From Microbispora sp. ZYX-F-249 (lineage in GTDB: Bacteria > Actinomycetota > Actinomycetes > Streptosporangiales > Streptosporangiaceae), in the NCBI RefSeq assembly GCF_039649665.1, contig NZ_JBDJAW010000006.1, positions 186,001-250,000 of the forward strand: 64,000 bases of DNA. The letters run 5' to 3'. Position numbers and translations under genes: made by a program. The notes beneath the pieces are model-generated. The model was not told the DNA's origin, made no database searches, and worked only from the letters and a program-made list of their open reading frames with translations. How positions within the stretch are numbered: position 1 is the stretch's first letter; every line of letters begins with the position of its first letter. Below, in pieces: positions 52,870 through 62,230 of the stretch.

Positions 52870-53424
52870 TCAGGCGTCGCGGATCAGGGAGGCGTAGACG
52901 ATGACGTTGTCGCGGTACTCGTGCCGCGACCAGTCGAAGTCGCCGCCGCAGGTGATCAGGCGCAGGCCGTCCTCGGTGTAGACGCGCTCGGCCGGGAAGT
53001 CGTCCTTGGGCACGCGCTCCACCGAGTCGACCCGGTAGGAGGCGGTCTTGCCGTCGCTGCGGACCACCTTCACGACCGCGCCCTCGCGCAGGTCGCGCAG
53101 CCGGTAGAAGACCGCGGGGGCGGTCTTCGTGTCGACGTGCCCGATGATCACGGAGGCGCCGGGGTCGCCCGGCACGGCGCTGCCCGTGTACCAGCCCGCG
53201 GTGGACGGCTTGTCGAACGGCGGCAGTTCGACGTCGCCCTCGTCGGACAGGCCGAGCTTCATCAAAGGAGCCTTGAGACGCAGCGCGGGGATGTCGATGC
53301 GCTTGGGGACGACGGAGGACCTGGCGGCGGGCCGGTCCGTCTCCCCCTTGCCGCCGGCGACCGCGGCGAACACGAGCCCGGTGACCACCCCGGCGATGAT
53401 CACCCCCCGGGTGGACAGCGCCAA
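52870..53424 (-). CDS. class F sortase
   Basis: A 184-residue transpeptidase anchored by an N-terminal membrane segment (residues 7-23). Catalytic residues are visible: His in SVIIGHVDT, Cys in LRLITCGGDF and Arg in HEYRDNVIVY. The short length and RIDIPALRLKAPL, PSTAGWYTGSAVPGDPGASV blocks mark class F, the actinobacterial type. It would attach secreted proteins to the wall. It starts (TTG 53424) two bases after the stop of a secreted protein with an LPTG-like tail, its likely substrate. Confidence 0.92.
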   Translation of the reverse strand: MALSTRGVIIAGVVTGLVFAAVAGGKGETDRPAARSSVVPKRIDIPALRLKAPLMKLGLSDEGDVELPPFDKPSTAGWYTGSAVPGDPGASVIIGHVDTKTAPAVFYRLRDLREGAVVKVVRSDGKTASYRVDSVERVPKDDFPAERVYTEDGLRLITCGGDFDWSRHEYRDNVIVYASLIRDA

Positions 53425-53426
53425 GG

Positions 53427-54068
53427 TCAGGCTCCGGAGCGCCTGCGTGCCACGCCGATGCCGACACCGAGCGCGGCCAGGAGCACGACGACGGTGACGC
53501 CGGTGGGCAGGCCCGAGTCGTCCGTGGGGCCTCCGGCCGCCGTGCCGCCGCCGCCCGCGTGCGGCGCCCGGGTGGGAATCCTCGTGTGGTCCTCGGTGCG
53601 GTCCGGCTCAGGCGCGACGACCCTGAACGACGCGCTGCCGACGTCGTTGGTGGCCTCGCAGCGCACCTGTACGCGGTAGCCGCCCGCCTTGGCTCCGGCC
53701 CTGATGGTCGCGCTGCCGCGCACCATCGGCACGGCCGCGGCGCCGGGGGTGGCCGACGGCGGCGACGGGGCCACCAGCGTGACGAGCCCGGTGAAGGCGT
53801 CGGAGCGGGCGGTCGCCCGGTAGTCGGTGCCGCCCTGGGGCAGCGGGCACCTGGCGGTGATGTGGATGCTCTTGGTCGACCCGCCGACGTCGCGCTTGGG
53901 ATCGACCTCCACCCGCACGTCCTGCCGCTTCGTCGAGACGATCGGCGACGGCAGGGCCGGGGTCAGCGTCATCGTCGGGTCGGCGGAGACCGTCTCGGCC
54001 GACGCCGTGCAGCCCAGCGCGCCGAACAGTAAGACTCCCGCGACGGCGACCTGCGTGATCCTGCTCAA
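53427..54068 (-). CDS. secreted wall-anchored protein, probable sortase substrate
   Basis: A 213-residue exported protein. Signal peptide (VAVAGVLLFGALGC; the Cys could be a weak lipobox or the cut may be after ASA). A beta-rich middle region has paired Cys (ARCPLPQGG and VRCEATNDVG), and a Pro/Gly-rich linker follows. The C-terminus reads DSGLPTG, a hydrophobic span and RRRSGA. This is the layout of a sortase signal, although the motif lacks the usual x residue of LPxTG. TTG 54068 has GAGG well spaced; GTG 54074 is an alternative. It precedes the class F sortase in one transcript. Confidence 0.75.
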   Translation of the reverse strand: MSRITQVAVAGVLLFGALGCTASAETVSADPTMTLTPALPSPIVSTKRQDVRVEVDPKRDVGGSTKSIHITARCPLPQGGTDYRATARSDAFTGLVTLVAPSPPSATPGAAAVPMVRGSATIRAGAKAGGYRVQVRCEATNDVGSASFRVVAPEPDRTEDHTRIPTRAPHAGGGGTAAGGPTDDSGLPTGVTVVVLLAALGVGIGVARRRSGA

Positions 54069-54292
54069 CGGCACACCTCTTCCACGCCGGTCCCTTACCC
54101 AGAAAATCCTTGCCGACTCATGGCCGAGGATCTTCCTTGGTCCCGATGATCCACAGGTGTGCGGACAGGCGTCAAGGATGTGCGGAGGACCGGTCTGAAT
54201 CATGCACGGACGACGCCCGGCTTGTCCCCACAGCTCCTCATCCGCACGTCAGAGCCCAGATTGCGGCCTTTATGCGTACTCGCAGGGGGGAC

Positions 54293-54754
54293 TCAGGCGA
54301 GGGAGATCTCGGACCAGCGAGGGCCCACGCCCGTCACCCGTACGCGGCGCTCCTCGCCCTCGGCGCCCCGCTCGACGTGGATCTCCAGGCGGTCCTCCGA
54401 CAGGCCCTCGACCAGGCCCTCGCCCCACTCGACCACGGTCACCGACTCCTCCAGCGAGGCGTCGAGGTCGAGGTCGTCCACCTCGAGCGCGCCGCCCAGG
54501 CGGTAGGCGTCGGCGTGCACGAGCGCGGGCCCGCCGGACAGGGACGGGTGGACCCGGGCGATCACGAACGTCGGGGACGTGATCGGGCCGCGTACCTTCA
54601 GACCCTCCGCGACGCCCTGCACCAGCGTCGTCTTCCCCGCGCCCAGCGGCCCGCTCAGCACGACCAGGTCTCCGGGCCCGAGCAGCGCGGCCAGCCGCGC
54701 GCCCAGCGCCCGCGTCTCCTCCGCGGTCGCGGCCCGGAACTCGGCCGTGGTCAC
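54293..54754 (-). CDS. tsaE: tRNA t6A synthase ATPase subunit TsaE
   Basis: A 153-residue P-loop ATPase needed for t6A turnover. Walker A is SGPLGAGKTTLVQGV. The SPTFVIARVHP and VHADAYRLGG blocks and EWGEGL are diagnostic. GTG 54754 overlaps the stop of the alpha/beta hydrolase by four bases. It is separated from tsaB by the sortase pair. Confidence 0.95.
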   Translation of the reverse strand: MTTAEFRAATAEETRALGARLAALLGPGDLVVLSGPLGAGKTTLVQGVAEGLKVRGPITSPTFVIARVHPSLSGGPALVHADAYRLGGALEVDDLDLDASLEESVTVVEWGEGLVEGLSEDRLEIHVERGAEGEERRVRVTGVGPRWSEISLA

Positions 54755-55803
54755 GTGTTGCCCCTCTCGGCCCTCTTCAGCAGCTCGCGCAGCGCCTCGT
54801 TCACGGTGTCGGGCCGTTCGAGCTGCACGAGGTGCGACGTCTCCGGCACCGTGGTGAGCTGCGCGGTCGGCGCGGCCGCCGCCATCGCCCTGCTGTGGTC
54901 GAGCGGCGTCAGCCAGTCGCGCTCCCCCACGATGATCGCGGTGGGCACCTTGTTCAGCACGTCGAGCGCGGTGAGCTTGTCGTGCGACATCAGCGCCGGG
55001 TAGAAGTCGGCGATCACCTCGGAGGGGGTGGCCCTGATCATCGACTCGACGAAGTCCACGACGGTCGGGCTGACGTTCTTGGAATCGCCGAACCCGAGGT
55101 GGCGAAGCGCCAGGAACGACAGGTCGGTGCCGGCCTGCCGGCCCCGGTCGACCAGCGCGCCGCTCCTGCGCATGACCGACACGGCGGGCGGCACCGCGAG
55201 GTTGACGAGCTTGGAGACCAGGGCGGGCAGGCCCAGGGTGAGCTCGGCGAGCTTGCCCGCCGAGGTGGCGATCAGCGACACGCCGCGGATCTTGTCCCCG
55301 AACAGCTCGGGCCGCCGCTCCGCCAGCGCCATGATCGTCATGCCGCCCATGGAGTGGCCCACGACCACGCACGGCCCGGGAACGAGCTCGTCGAGGACGA
55401 GCGCGAGGTCCTCGCCGAGGCGCTCGATGGTGCAGTCGCTCGCCGGGGCGCGGGCCGACAGGCCATGGCAGCGCTGGTCCCACAGCACCAGCCGGTAGGA
55501 GTCGCGCAGGTCGCGCCGCTGGTAGTGCCAGGAGTCCGAGGACAGGCAGTAGCCGTGGCACAGCACGACCGTCAGCGGTGCGTCCTCCACGCCGTCGACC
55601 TCGGCATGGATCTTCACGCCGTCCGAGGTCGTGAGCGTCACCGGGCGGCCGCGCAGCTCGCCGAAGGGCTCACTCGCCTCCAGGTCCGGCCGCAGACGGA
55701 TACGGCCCACGGCGTACCTCTTGGCGAGCGTGGCCGCGGCCACCCCCGCCGACGCCGCGCCGAAGACCGCTCCGGCGATCCCGACCTTGCGACGTGTGCC
55801 CAT
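54751..55803 (-). CDS. alpha/beta hydrolase between alr and tsaE
   Basis: A 350-residue alpha/beta-fold hydrolase, with one N-terminal hydrophobic segment likely to anchor it. Oxyanion LCHGYCLSSDSWHYQ, nucleophile elbow VVGHSMGGMTI, acid region VGERDWLTPLDH and catalytic His in PETSHLVQLE. This gene regularly sits between alr and tsaE in actinomycetes; its substrate is unknown. Coupled to tsaE by a GTGA overlap. Confidence 0.92.
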   Translation of the reverse strand: MGTRRKVGIAGAVFGAASAGVAAATLAKRYAVGRIRLRPDLEASEPFGELRGRPVTLTTSDGVKIHAEVDGVEDAPLTVVLCHGYCLSSDSWHYQRRDLRDSYRLVLWDQRCHGLSARAPASDCTIERLGEDLALVLDELVPGPCVVVGHSMGGMTIMALAERRPELFGDKIRGVSLIATSAGKLAELTLGLPALVSKLVNLAVPPAVSVMRRSGALVDRGRQAGTDLSFLALRHLGFGDSKNVSPTVVDFVESMIRATPSEVIADFYPALMSHDKLTALDVLNKVPTAIIVGERDWLTPLDHSRAMAAAAPTAQLTTVPETSHLVQLERPDTVNEALRELLKRAERGNT

Positions 55804-55827
55804 GCCTGCCCTCCTCGCAGCCGCGGC

Positions 55828-56973
55828 TCAGCGTTCGTCCAGGTGGACGCGAGGCACGCGGGATCCGATCCTCGTCACGATCTCATAGTTAATCGTGCCC
55901 AGGGAATCCGCCCAATCCTGACAGGTCGGCTCGCCGTGGTCCCCGGGCCCGAAAAGGATCACCTCGTCCCCCGATTCCGCCGGATCGTCACCGAGGTCGA
56001 TGACGAACTGGTCCATGCACACCCGGCCGGCGATCCGCCGCCGGCTCCCCGCCGCCAGCACCTCCGCCTGGTTGGTCGCGTTTCGCGCGATGCCGTCCGC
56101 ATACCCGAGAGGGACGAGGCCAAGCGTGGTCTCCCGCTCGGTGACGTACAGGTGCCCGTACGACACACCGGAGCCGGGCGGGACCCGCTTGACGTGCGCG
56201 AGCCGGGCCGACAGCGTCATGGCGGGGCGCAGCCCGAAGTCGCCGAGCTCGGGGACCGGGCTCAGGCCGTAGACCGCGATGCCCGGGCGCACCATGTCGT
56301 ACCTCGCCTGCGGCAGCGTGAGAGTGGCGGCGGAGTTGGCGATGTGGCGGGTGACATCGCCCGGCACACCGGCCTTGCCCGCGACGGCGACGGCCTCATC
56401 GAACGTCGCGAGCTGGCGCGCGATGGACGGATGGCCCGGGATGTCGGCGCACGCGAAGTGCGACCACAGGCCGGCGATCTCGATCGCTCCGGTCGCCCGC
56501 GCGGCGAGCGCGTGCTCGACCAGCGACGGCCAGTCGGCGACGGTGGCGCCGCCCCGGGAGTTGCCGGTGTCGGCCTTCAGGTGCACCCGGGCCGTACGAC
56601 CGGTGCGCCCGGCGGCCGCGGCGATTTCGTCGACGACCCACGTCGCGCCGGCGGACAGTTCGACGTCCGCGAGCAGCGCGGCGTCCAGCGGCTCGCCCGG
56701 CGTGATGAGCCACGACAGGATCGGCGCGGTGATCCCCGCCTCGCGCAGCGCCAGCGCCTCGCGCACGAAGGCCGTGCCGAGACGGGTCGCCCCCGCCTCC
56801 AGGCAGGCCTTCGCCACGGGCAGGGCGCCGTGGCCGTACGCGTCGGCCTTGACGACCGCCATGAGATCGGCGCCGGAGGTCCGCTCGGCCAGCAGCCGGA
56901 CGTTGTCCCGGATGGCGGACAGGTCCACGCGCGCCTCGGCCGGGGTGGCGGAGTGCACCGTCGAGAAGCTCAT
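55828..56973 (-). CDS. alr: alanine racemase
   Basis: PLP enzyme that makes D-alanine for peptidoglycan. The 381 residues show the PLP lysine in MAVVKADAYGHGA and the catalytic Tyr in GSGVSYGHLY. A C-terminal beta domain with CMDQFVIDLGD and NYEIVTRIGSRVPR is also present. Start ATG 56973. Followed by the hydrolase-tsaE pair. Confidence 0.97.
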   Translation of the reverse strand: MSFSTVHSATPAEARVDLSAIRDNVRLLAERTSGADLMAVVKADAYGHGALPVAKACLEAGATRLGTAFVREALALREAGITAPILSWLITPGEPLDAALLADVELSAGATWVVDEIAAAAGRTGRTARVHLKADTGNSRGGATVADWPSLVEHALAARATGAIEIAGLWSHFACADIPGHPSIARQLATFDEAVAVAGKAGVPGDVTRHIANSAATLTLPQARYDMVRPGIAVYGLSPVPELGDFGLRPAMTLSARLAHVKRVPPGSGVSYGHLYVTERETTLGLVPLGYADGIARNATNQAEVLAAGSRRRIAGRVCMDQFVIDLGDDPAESGDEVILFGPGDHGEPTCQDWADSLGTINYEIVTRIGSRVPRVHLDER

Positions 56974-57027
56974 TTTCCCAGTGTGTCAGGTGGACCCGGG
57001 TGACCGCGCCCACCCTGACGCCGCACG

Positions 57028-58551
57028 TCAGAGCGTGCGAAGGGCCTCGGGGAGCGTCTGGGCGACGTCGAGGGCGGCGATCGGCGCCTGCCCGCCTCCC
57101 GTGGCGCCGCCCCCGGCGGCGATCCGCGCCGCCAGCCCATGGACGTAGGCCGCGCACGAGGCCGCGTCGTACCCCGTCATCCCGGCGGCGAGCAGAGCGC
57201 CGGCGATGCCCGACAGGACGTCACCGGTGCCGCCCGTGGCCAGCCAGGGCGTCCCCGTCGTGTTGACCCGCACCGGCCGGTGTTCCTCGGCGACGAGCGT
57301 GGTCGAGCCCTTGAGCAGCACCGTCGCGCCCAGTTCCGCGGCGGCCCGCCGTACGTGTTCGAGCCGCGCGGCCTCGACCCGCTCGCGCGGCACGCCGAGC
57401 AGCCGCGACAGCTCCCCCGCGTGCGGCGTGAGCACGGTGGGGGCGGCCCGGCGCAGCAGCGTGCGGTCCTTGGCGAGGAGCGTCAGCCCGTCGGCGTCCA
57501 CCAGCACCGGCACACCGGTGGACAGCACGGCGCGGGCCACCGCGTGCGCCTCCGGTCCGGTCCCGAGGCCGGGGCCGAGCACCCACGCCTGCACGCGCCC
57601 GACCTCGTCCAGTGAGCTCTTCAGCACCAGTGACGGGTCGAGCACGGTGGTGATGGCCTCCGGCCACCGGGCCCTGACCAGCCGCACCGGCTCCGCCGAA
57701 CTCGCGAAACGCACCATCCCCGCACCGGCGCGCACCGCGCCGCCGACCGAGAGCACGGCGGCCCCCGTGTACCTGTCGCTGCCCGCGGCGATCCCGACGA
57801 CGCCCCGCCGGTACTTGTCGCTGTCCGCACCGGGGCGGGGCAGCATGTCGGCCACGTCGTCGCCGGTCAGCGCGGCCACCTCGGGGTCCGGCAGGAAGGG
57901 CCCGAGGCCGATGTCCACCAGCTCGACCGCGCCCGCGTGCTCGGCTCCCGGATCGACGAGCAGACCGGCCTTGTACGCGCCGAACGTCACCGTCATGTGC
58001 GCGCGGACGGCCGCCCCGTCGACCCGTCCGCTGCTCGCGTCCACCCCGCTCGGCACGTCGACCGCGACGACCAGGCCGGCGGCCTCGGCGGTCAGCTCCG
58101 CGAGCGTCCCGTACGGCTCCCGCAGCGCCCCGCCGCCCCCGATGCCGACGAGGCCGTCCATCACGAGATCGGCGGCGGCGACCAGCTCGCGTGCCCCCGC
58201 GGTGTCGTACGGGTGCGTCCGGCCGCCCGCCTCCCGCAACGCGGCCAGACCGCCCTGATGGGCCCGCGAACCGGCGAGGACGGCCTCCACCCGCGCTCCC
58301 CTGCGGGCCAGCCGGGCGCCGGCGTACAGGGCGTCCCCGCCGTTGTCGCCGCCGCCGGCGAGCACCACCACGCGGGAGCCGTACACCCGGCCGCGGGAGC
58401 CGTACACCCGGCCGCGGGAGCCGGCGAGCAGGTGCGCGCAGACCGCGGCGAGCCCGGCGGCGGCCCTGTCCATCAGCGTCCCCTCGGGGAGCCTCGCCAT
58501 CAGCGCGTGCTCGGCGGCGCGGATCTGTTCGGAGGTGTAGGCGGTCCGCAT
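57028..58551 (-). CDS. nnr: bifunctional NAD(P)H-hydrate epimerase/dehydratase
   Basis: Repairs hydrated NAD(P)H: the N-terminal half (YjeF_N) epimerises, the C-terminal half dehydrates with ADP. The 507 residues include LAGGGDNGGDALYAGARLA, DVPSGVDASSG, then the ADP-dependent motif PWLATGGTGDVLSGIAGA. Residues about 42-60 carry a tandem GSRGRVY repeat (two and a half copies) from a 21-bp DNA duplication just before the GGGDNGGD loop. Start ATG 58551. Between alr and acpS. Confidence 0.95.
   Translation of the reverse strand: MRTAYTSEQIRAAEHALMARLPEGTLMDRAAAGLAAVCAHLLAGSRGRVYGSRGRVYGSRVVVLAGGGDNGGDALYAGARLARRGARVEAVLAGSRAHQGGLAALREAGGRTHPYDTAGARELVAAADLVMDGLVGIGGGGALREPYGTLAELTAEAAGLVVAVDVPSGVDASSGRVDGAAVRAHMTVTFGAYKAGLLVDPGAEHAGAVELVDIGLGPFLPDPEVAALTGDDVADMLPRPGADSDKYRRGVVGIAAGSDRYTGAAVLSVGGAVRAGAGMVRFASSAEPVRLVRARWPEAITTVLDPSLVLKSSLDEVGRVQAWVLGPGLGTGPEAHAVARAVLSTGVPVLVDADGLTLLAKDRTLLRRAAPTVLTPHAGELSRLLGVPRERVEAARLEHVRRAAAELGATVLLKGSTTLVAEEHRPVRVNTTGTPWLATGGTGDVLSGIAGALLAAGMTGYDAASCAAYVHGLAARIAAGGGATGGGQAPIAALDVAQTLPEALRTL
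58372..58413. repeat. 21-bp tandem duplication inside nnr
   Basis: Two exact consecutive copies of a 21-bp unit (starting GCGGGAGCCGTACACCCGG) plus the first ten bases of a third, keeping the reading frame. Confidence 0.9.
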
Positions 58552-58628
58552 GGGTCCGACGGTAGCCTGCCGCGGCAGCGAAGGCGATCACCGCAGCGCA
58601 GGACGGCGCACGGGCGGCGGGCTCCCGT

Positions 58629-58979
58629 TCAGGACTCGGCGACGACGTAGGCGACGGCCATGCCGCCGTCATGGGACAGGGAGACGTGCCACCTGCGTAC
58701 CCCGAGGTCGCGGGCCACCTCGGCCGCCCGGCCGGTGATCCTCAGCTCGGGACGGCCGCGCCCGCCGGCCACGACCTCCGCGTCGAGGTGCCGCAGCCCC
58801 GGCGGGACCCCGAGGGCCTTGGCCACGGCCTCCTTGGCGGCGAACCGCGCGGCCAGCGACTCCAGCGCCAGGGCGCCCTCGGCCTCGGTGAACAGGCGGC
58901 GCCGCAGGCCGGGGGTGCGCTCCAGCGCCGCGCCCAGGCGCGCCACCTCGACCACGTCCACCCCGATGCCCACGATCAC
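58629..58979 (-). CDS. acpS: holo-[acyl-carrier-protein] synthase
   Basis: Transfers phosphopantetheine to acyl carrier protein. The 116 residues have the family motifs [14 protein letters not shown] and [15 protein letters not shown], and end in [19 protein letters not shown] 58979 was chosen by family length. Lies downstream of nnr's start with a 77-bp gap to nnr and opposite coaA. Confidence 0.95.
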   Translation of the reverse strand: MIVGIGVDVVEVARLGAALERTPGLRRRLFTEAEGALALESLAARFAAKEAVAKALGVPPGLRHLDAEVVAGGRGRPELRITGRAAEVARDLGVRRWHVSLSHDGGMAVAYVVAES

Positions 58980-59084
58980 ACCGCCAGCGTACGGGCCTTG
59001 CATCCTTCCCCGTCGCGCGCGGAAGTAATCCATCGATTTTTGTCCACAGCCTGTGCACACCCCGCGCGGGACCACCGGGACGCC

Positions 59085-60026
59085 ATGGCTACGCTTGCCG
59101 TCGTGGCAGATGGGGACGCGTACGTCGAGCTGAGCCGCGAGCAGTGGCGTGACCTGCGCAAGAACACACCGCTCACGCTCACCGAGGCGGAGCTCGAGGA
59201 GCTTCGCGGCGTCCACGACCCGATCGACCTGTCCGAGGTGACCGACATCTACCTGCCGCTCACCCGGTTGCTGAACCTGCACTTCACGGGTTCGCGGCAG
59301 CGCGGCGCGGCCGTCGGCGCGTTCCTCGGCGAGCAGGCCCCGCCCCCGCCGTACGTGCTGGGCATCGCGGGCAGCGTCGCGGTCGGCAAGTCGACCACCG
59401 CGCGGCTGCTGCACACGCTGCTCGCCCGCTGGCCCGAGCACCCGCGGGTCGACCTGATCACTACCGACAGCTTCCTCTACCCCAACAAGGTGCTCGAAGA
59501 GCGCGGGATCATGCACCGCAAGGGCTTCCCGGAGAGCTACGACCGGCGGGCGCTGGTGAGCTTCGTGGCCGACGTGAAGGCCGGGCGCCCCTCGGTGGAG
59601 GCACCGGTCTACAGCCACCTGGAGTACGACATCGTGCCCGGCGCGGCGCAGACGGTGGACCGGCCGGACATCCTCATCGTCGAGGGGCTCAACGTCCTGC
59701 AGCCCGCGCCGCCGGACGCCCTTGCGGTCTACGACTACTTCGACTTCTCCATTTACGTGGACGCGCGCATGGAGGACATCCGCACCTGGTACGTGGAGCG
59801 CTTCCACAAGCTGCGCCGTACGGCCTTCTCCGACCCGAAGTCCTACTTCCGGCACATCGCGGAGCTGTCGCAGGAGGAGGCGACCGCGTTCGCGGAGAAC
59901 ATCTGGCGCGACATCAACGAGCGCAACCTGGTGGAGAACATCGCCCCCACCCGCCACCGGGCCGGCCTGATCCTCCACAAGGCCTCCGGCCACTCCGTCC
60001 GGGGGGTACGGCTGCGCCGAACCTAG
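59085..60026 (+). CDS. coaA: pantothenate kinase (type I)
   Basis: Phosphorylates pantothenate, the first step to coenzyme A. The 313 residues align with M. tuberculosis CoaA (312). P-loop [41 protein letters not shown] and [12 protein letters not shown] are all present. ATG 59085 has CGGGA upstream; GTG 59103 would also work. It is divergent from acpS, so two CoA-related functions share the intergenic region. Confidence 0.96.
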   Translation: MATLAVVADGDAYVELSREQWRDLRKNTPLTLTEAELEELRGVHDPIDLSEVTDIYLPLTRLLNLHFTGSRQRGAAVGAFLGEQAPPPPYVLGIAGSVAVGKSTTARLLHTLLARWPEHPRVDLITTDSFLYPNKVLEERGIMHRKGFPESYDRRALVSFVADVKAGRPSVEAPVYSHLEYDIVPGAAQTVDRPDILIVEGLNVLQPAPPDALAVYDYFDFSIYVDARMEDIRTWYVERFHKLRRTAFSDPKSYFRHIAELSQEEATAFAENIWRDINERNLVENIAPTRHRAGLILHKASGHSVRGVRLRRT

Positions 60027-60175
60027 GCCCGAGAGGGCGGTTCACGCACTTATACCCGAATTGCGCGGTGTAATCGCGCGAATCTGTGGCGTTACGACTG
60101 TTCGCCGGGCTCTGGTGTGCTGGGATGACGTGAGCGAGCGCAAACCGTACCCGAGCGAATCAGTGAAGGGCGCAG

Positions 60176-61192
60176 ATGCGGGAAGACATGTCCGACTACG
60201 AGGCCCGGGCCTGGTCCGCTTTGCTCGACAACGAGCGGAAGCGCCGCAACAGCCTGAGAGCACGCGCGGCCGGCAGGGTGGCACTCGTCACCAAGCGTGC
60301 CGGCGAGCGGATCAGGAAGGTCCCCGGCGCGGTCAAGGTCATGGAATTCGGCGACGAGACCATCGTCAAGGCGCTGGAGGGCGGCTTCAAGGCCGTCTTC
60401 CTGCCCGCGGTGCGTTCGGCATCGCTGGACAAGCGCGTCGAGAAGCTGCGTCGCACGCACGAGGATCTGGGTGCGGAGTCGCCGTTCACGTCGCTCGACC
60501 TCAAGGACCTCGACAAAGGCCGGCCCACGTTGACCATCCCGTTCATCGGGGTGGTCCAATCCGGCGTCGCCTCCGTCGTGGTGACCGGAGCGACGGTCAG
60601 CACGACCGTCAGCGGTGGCACGACAGCGGGAGTCGCGGTCCTGGCGGTGGCGTCGGACGCGGTGATGTCGATGGCTCTCCTCGGCCGCGCCGTGGCCGAG
60701 GTCGCCGTCCACTACGGCTACGACCCTCGGGAGCCCGGCGAGGAGTTGTTCCTGATGGGGGTCCTGAACTACAGCATGGCGTCGTCGTCCACGAGCAAGA
60801 CGGCCGCTCTCGCGAGCCTGTCGCGCCTCACCCAGACGATGATGCGCCGCGCGACATGGAACCAGCTGGGCAAGGAGCCTCTCGTCCAGGTCATCCAGCA
60901 GATCTTCAAGCTGCTCGGACTGCGGCTCACCAAGGCGCGGCTCGCCAACGTCGTGCCCATCGCGGGCGGCATCCTCGCCGCCGGACTCAGCTTCACCATG
61001 CTCTATTCGGCCGTCGACGACGCGACGAGGCTCTACCGCGCCCGCTATCTGGCCGACAAGCACGGGCTGTCGTGGGAGGAATGGGTCACCGAGCCGGCGT
61101 GGGGGGCCGACGCCGCGGAGCCCGATGCGACGGCGGTCGAGATCGACGGCCTGATCGATGAGGTCACGGCCGACAAGGAGGAGGCCGGCTAG
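60176..61192 (+). CDS. EcsC family protein
   Basis: A 338-residue protein of the EcsC family, whose role is unclear (first known from the B. subtilis Ecs ABC locus). The central Gly/Ala/Thr-rich segment (VVVTGATVSTTVSGGTTAGVAVLAVASDAVMSMALLGR region) and the later IAGGILAAGLSFTMLYSAVDDATRLYR block are diagnostic. It is amphipathic rather than clearly membrane-spanning. ATG 60176 has GAAGGG upstream. It precedes a DUF389 gene by 25 bp, probably one transcript. Confidence 0.85.
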   Translation: MREDMSDYEARAWSALLDNERKRRNSLRARAAGRVALVTKRAGERIRKVPGAVKVMEFGDETIVKALEGGFKAVFLPAVRSASLDKRVEKLRRTHEDLGAESPFTSLDLKDLDKGRPTLTIPFIGVVQSGVASVVVTGATVSTTVSGGTTAGVAVLAVASDAVMSMALLGRAVAEVAVHYGYDPREPGEELFLMGVLNYSMASSSTSKTAALASLSRLTQTMMRRATWNQLGKEPLVQVIQQIFKLLGLRLTKARLANVVPIAGGILAAGLSFTMLYSAVDDATRLYRARYLADKHGLSWEEWVTEPAWGADAAEPDATAVEIDGLIDEVTADKEEAG

Positions 61193-61217
61193 CCGGACCC
61201 TTCCCTAGGATGCGGCC

Positions 61218-62153
61218 GTGCTGCATCTGCGGGTCATCACCCCGTTCCAGCGGACCGGCCGGGTCGTCGAGGTCTTCGAGCGCGCGCCCGGCGTCACCAA
61301 CGTCGTGCTCCTCCGTGGGGCGGCGAGGCGGCCGGAGGGCGACGTCGTGCTCGCCGACGTCGCCAGGGAGGCCGCCGACGCGGTCATCGACGAGCTCAAG
61401 GCGCTCGGCCTGGACCGGGACGGCTCGATCACGGCCGAGGACATCGAGCTGTCCATCTCCCGGGGCGCCGCCGAGGCGGAGGAACGGGCGCCCGGAGAGG
61501 GCGACGACGCCGTGGTGTGGGACCAGTTCGAGCAGCGGGTGGCCCTCGACAGCCGCATCACCTGGGCGTTCCTGGCGTTCCTCGTCATCGCGACGCAGAT
61601 CGCCGCGATCGGCGTACTGATCCCGTCGCAGATCCTGATCGTCGGCGCGATGGTCCTCGGGCCGGAGTTCGGCGCGGTGGCCGCCGTCTCCTTCGGCCTG
61701 CTGCGCCGCCGGTGGCGACTCGTCGGGACGGCCTCCCGCGCGCTCGCGGCCGGCTTCGGGTGCGCGGTCGCCGTCACCCTGGCCTGTGCCCTCGTCGCGC
61801 GCGGCCTCGGCTGGATCTCCCCCGACACCCTGCGGCACCACGACGAGGTGCGCTTCATCGTGACGCCCGACCGGTGGTCGTTCATCGTGGCACTGCTCGC
61901 CGGGGCCGCGGGCGTGCTGTCGATCACGGCGGGCAAGTCCTCCGCGCTCGTGGGCGTCTTCATCTCCGTCACGACCGTCCCGGCGGCCGGTTACATGGCC
62001 GTGGCCCTGGCGCTCTCACGCTGGGACGAGGTCGGCGGCTCGGCGCTGCAGCTCCTCGTCAACATCACCGGCATGGTCGTCGCCGGCGCGCTGACGCTGT
62101 TCCTCCAGCGCTCCCTGTGGGACCGGTACGGCGGGGGTAGGGGGCGGACGTGA
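61218..62153 (+). CDS. DUF389 membrane protein
   Basis: A 311-residue protein. The N-terminal 110 residues are a soluble domain with VLADVAREAADAVIDEL. About six membrane spans follow, including SQILIVGAMVLGPEFGAVAAVSFGL and VGVFISVTTVPAAGYMAVALAL, the DUF389 hallmark. Function unknown. The start is GTG 61218 (no strong ribosome site). Follows the EcsC gene. Confidence 0.87.
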   Translation: MLHLRVITPFQRTGRVVEVFERAPGVTNVVLLRGAARRPEGDVVLADVAREAADAVIDELKALGLDRDGSITAEDIELSISRGAAEAEERAPGEGDDAVVWDQFEQRVALDSRITWAFLAFLVIATQIAAIGVLIPSQILIVGAMVLGPEFGAVAAVSFGLLRRRWRLVGTASRALAAGFGCAVAVTLACALVARGLGWISPDTLRHHDEVRFIVTPDRWSFIVALLAGAAGVLSITAGKSSALVGVFISVTTVPAAGYMAVALALSRWDEVGGSALQLLVNITGMVVAGALTLFLQRSLWDRYGGGRGRT

Positions 62154-62230
62154 CAGGCATACCTGAGACGTAGAAGGGTTCGTCCATGAGACGGAGGTCC
62201 GGCGCTCACCCCGCCGAGTAGGGTCGGATC

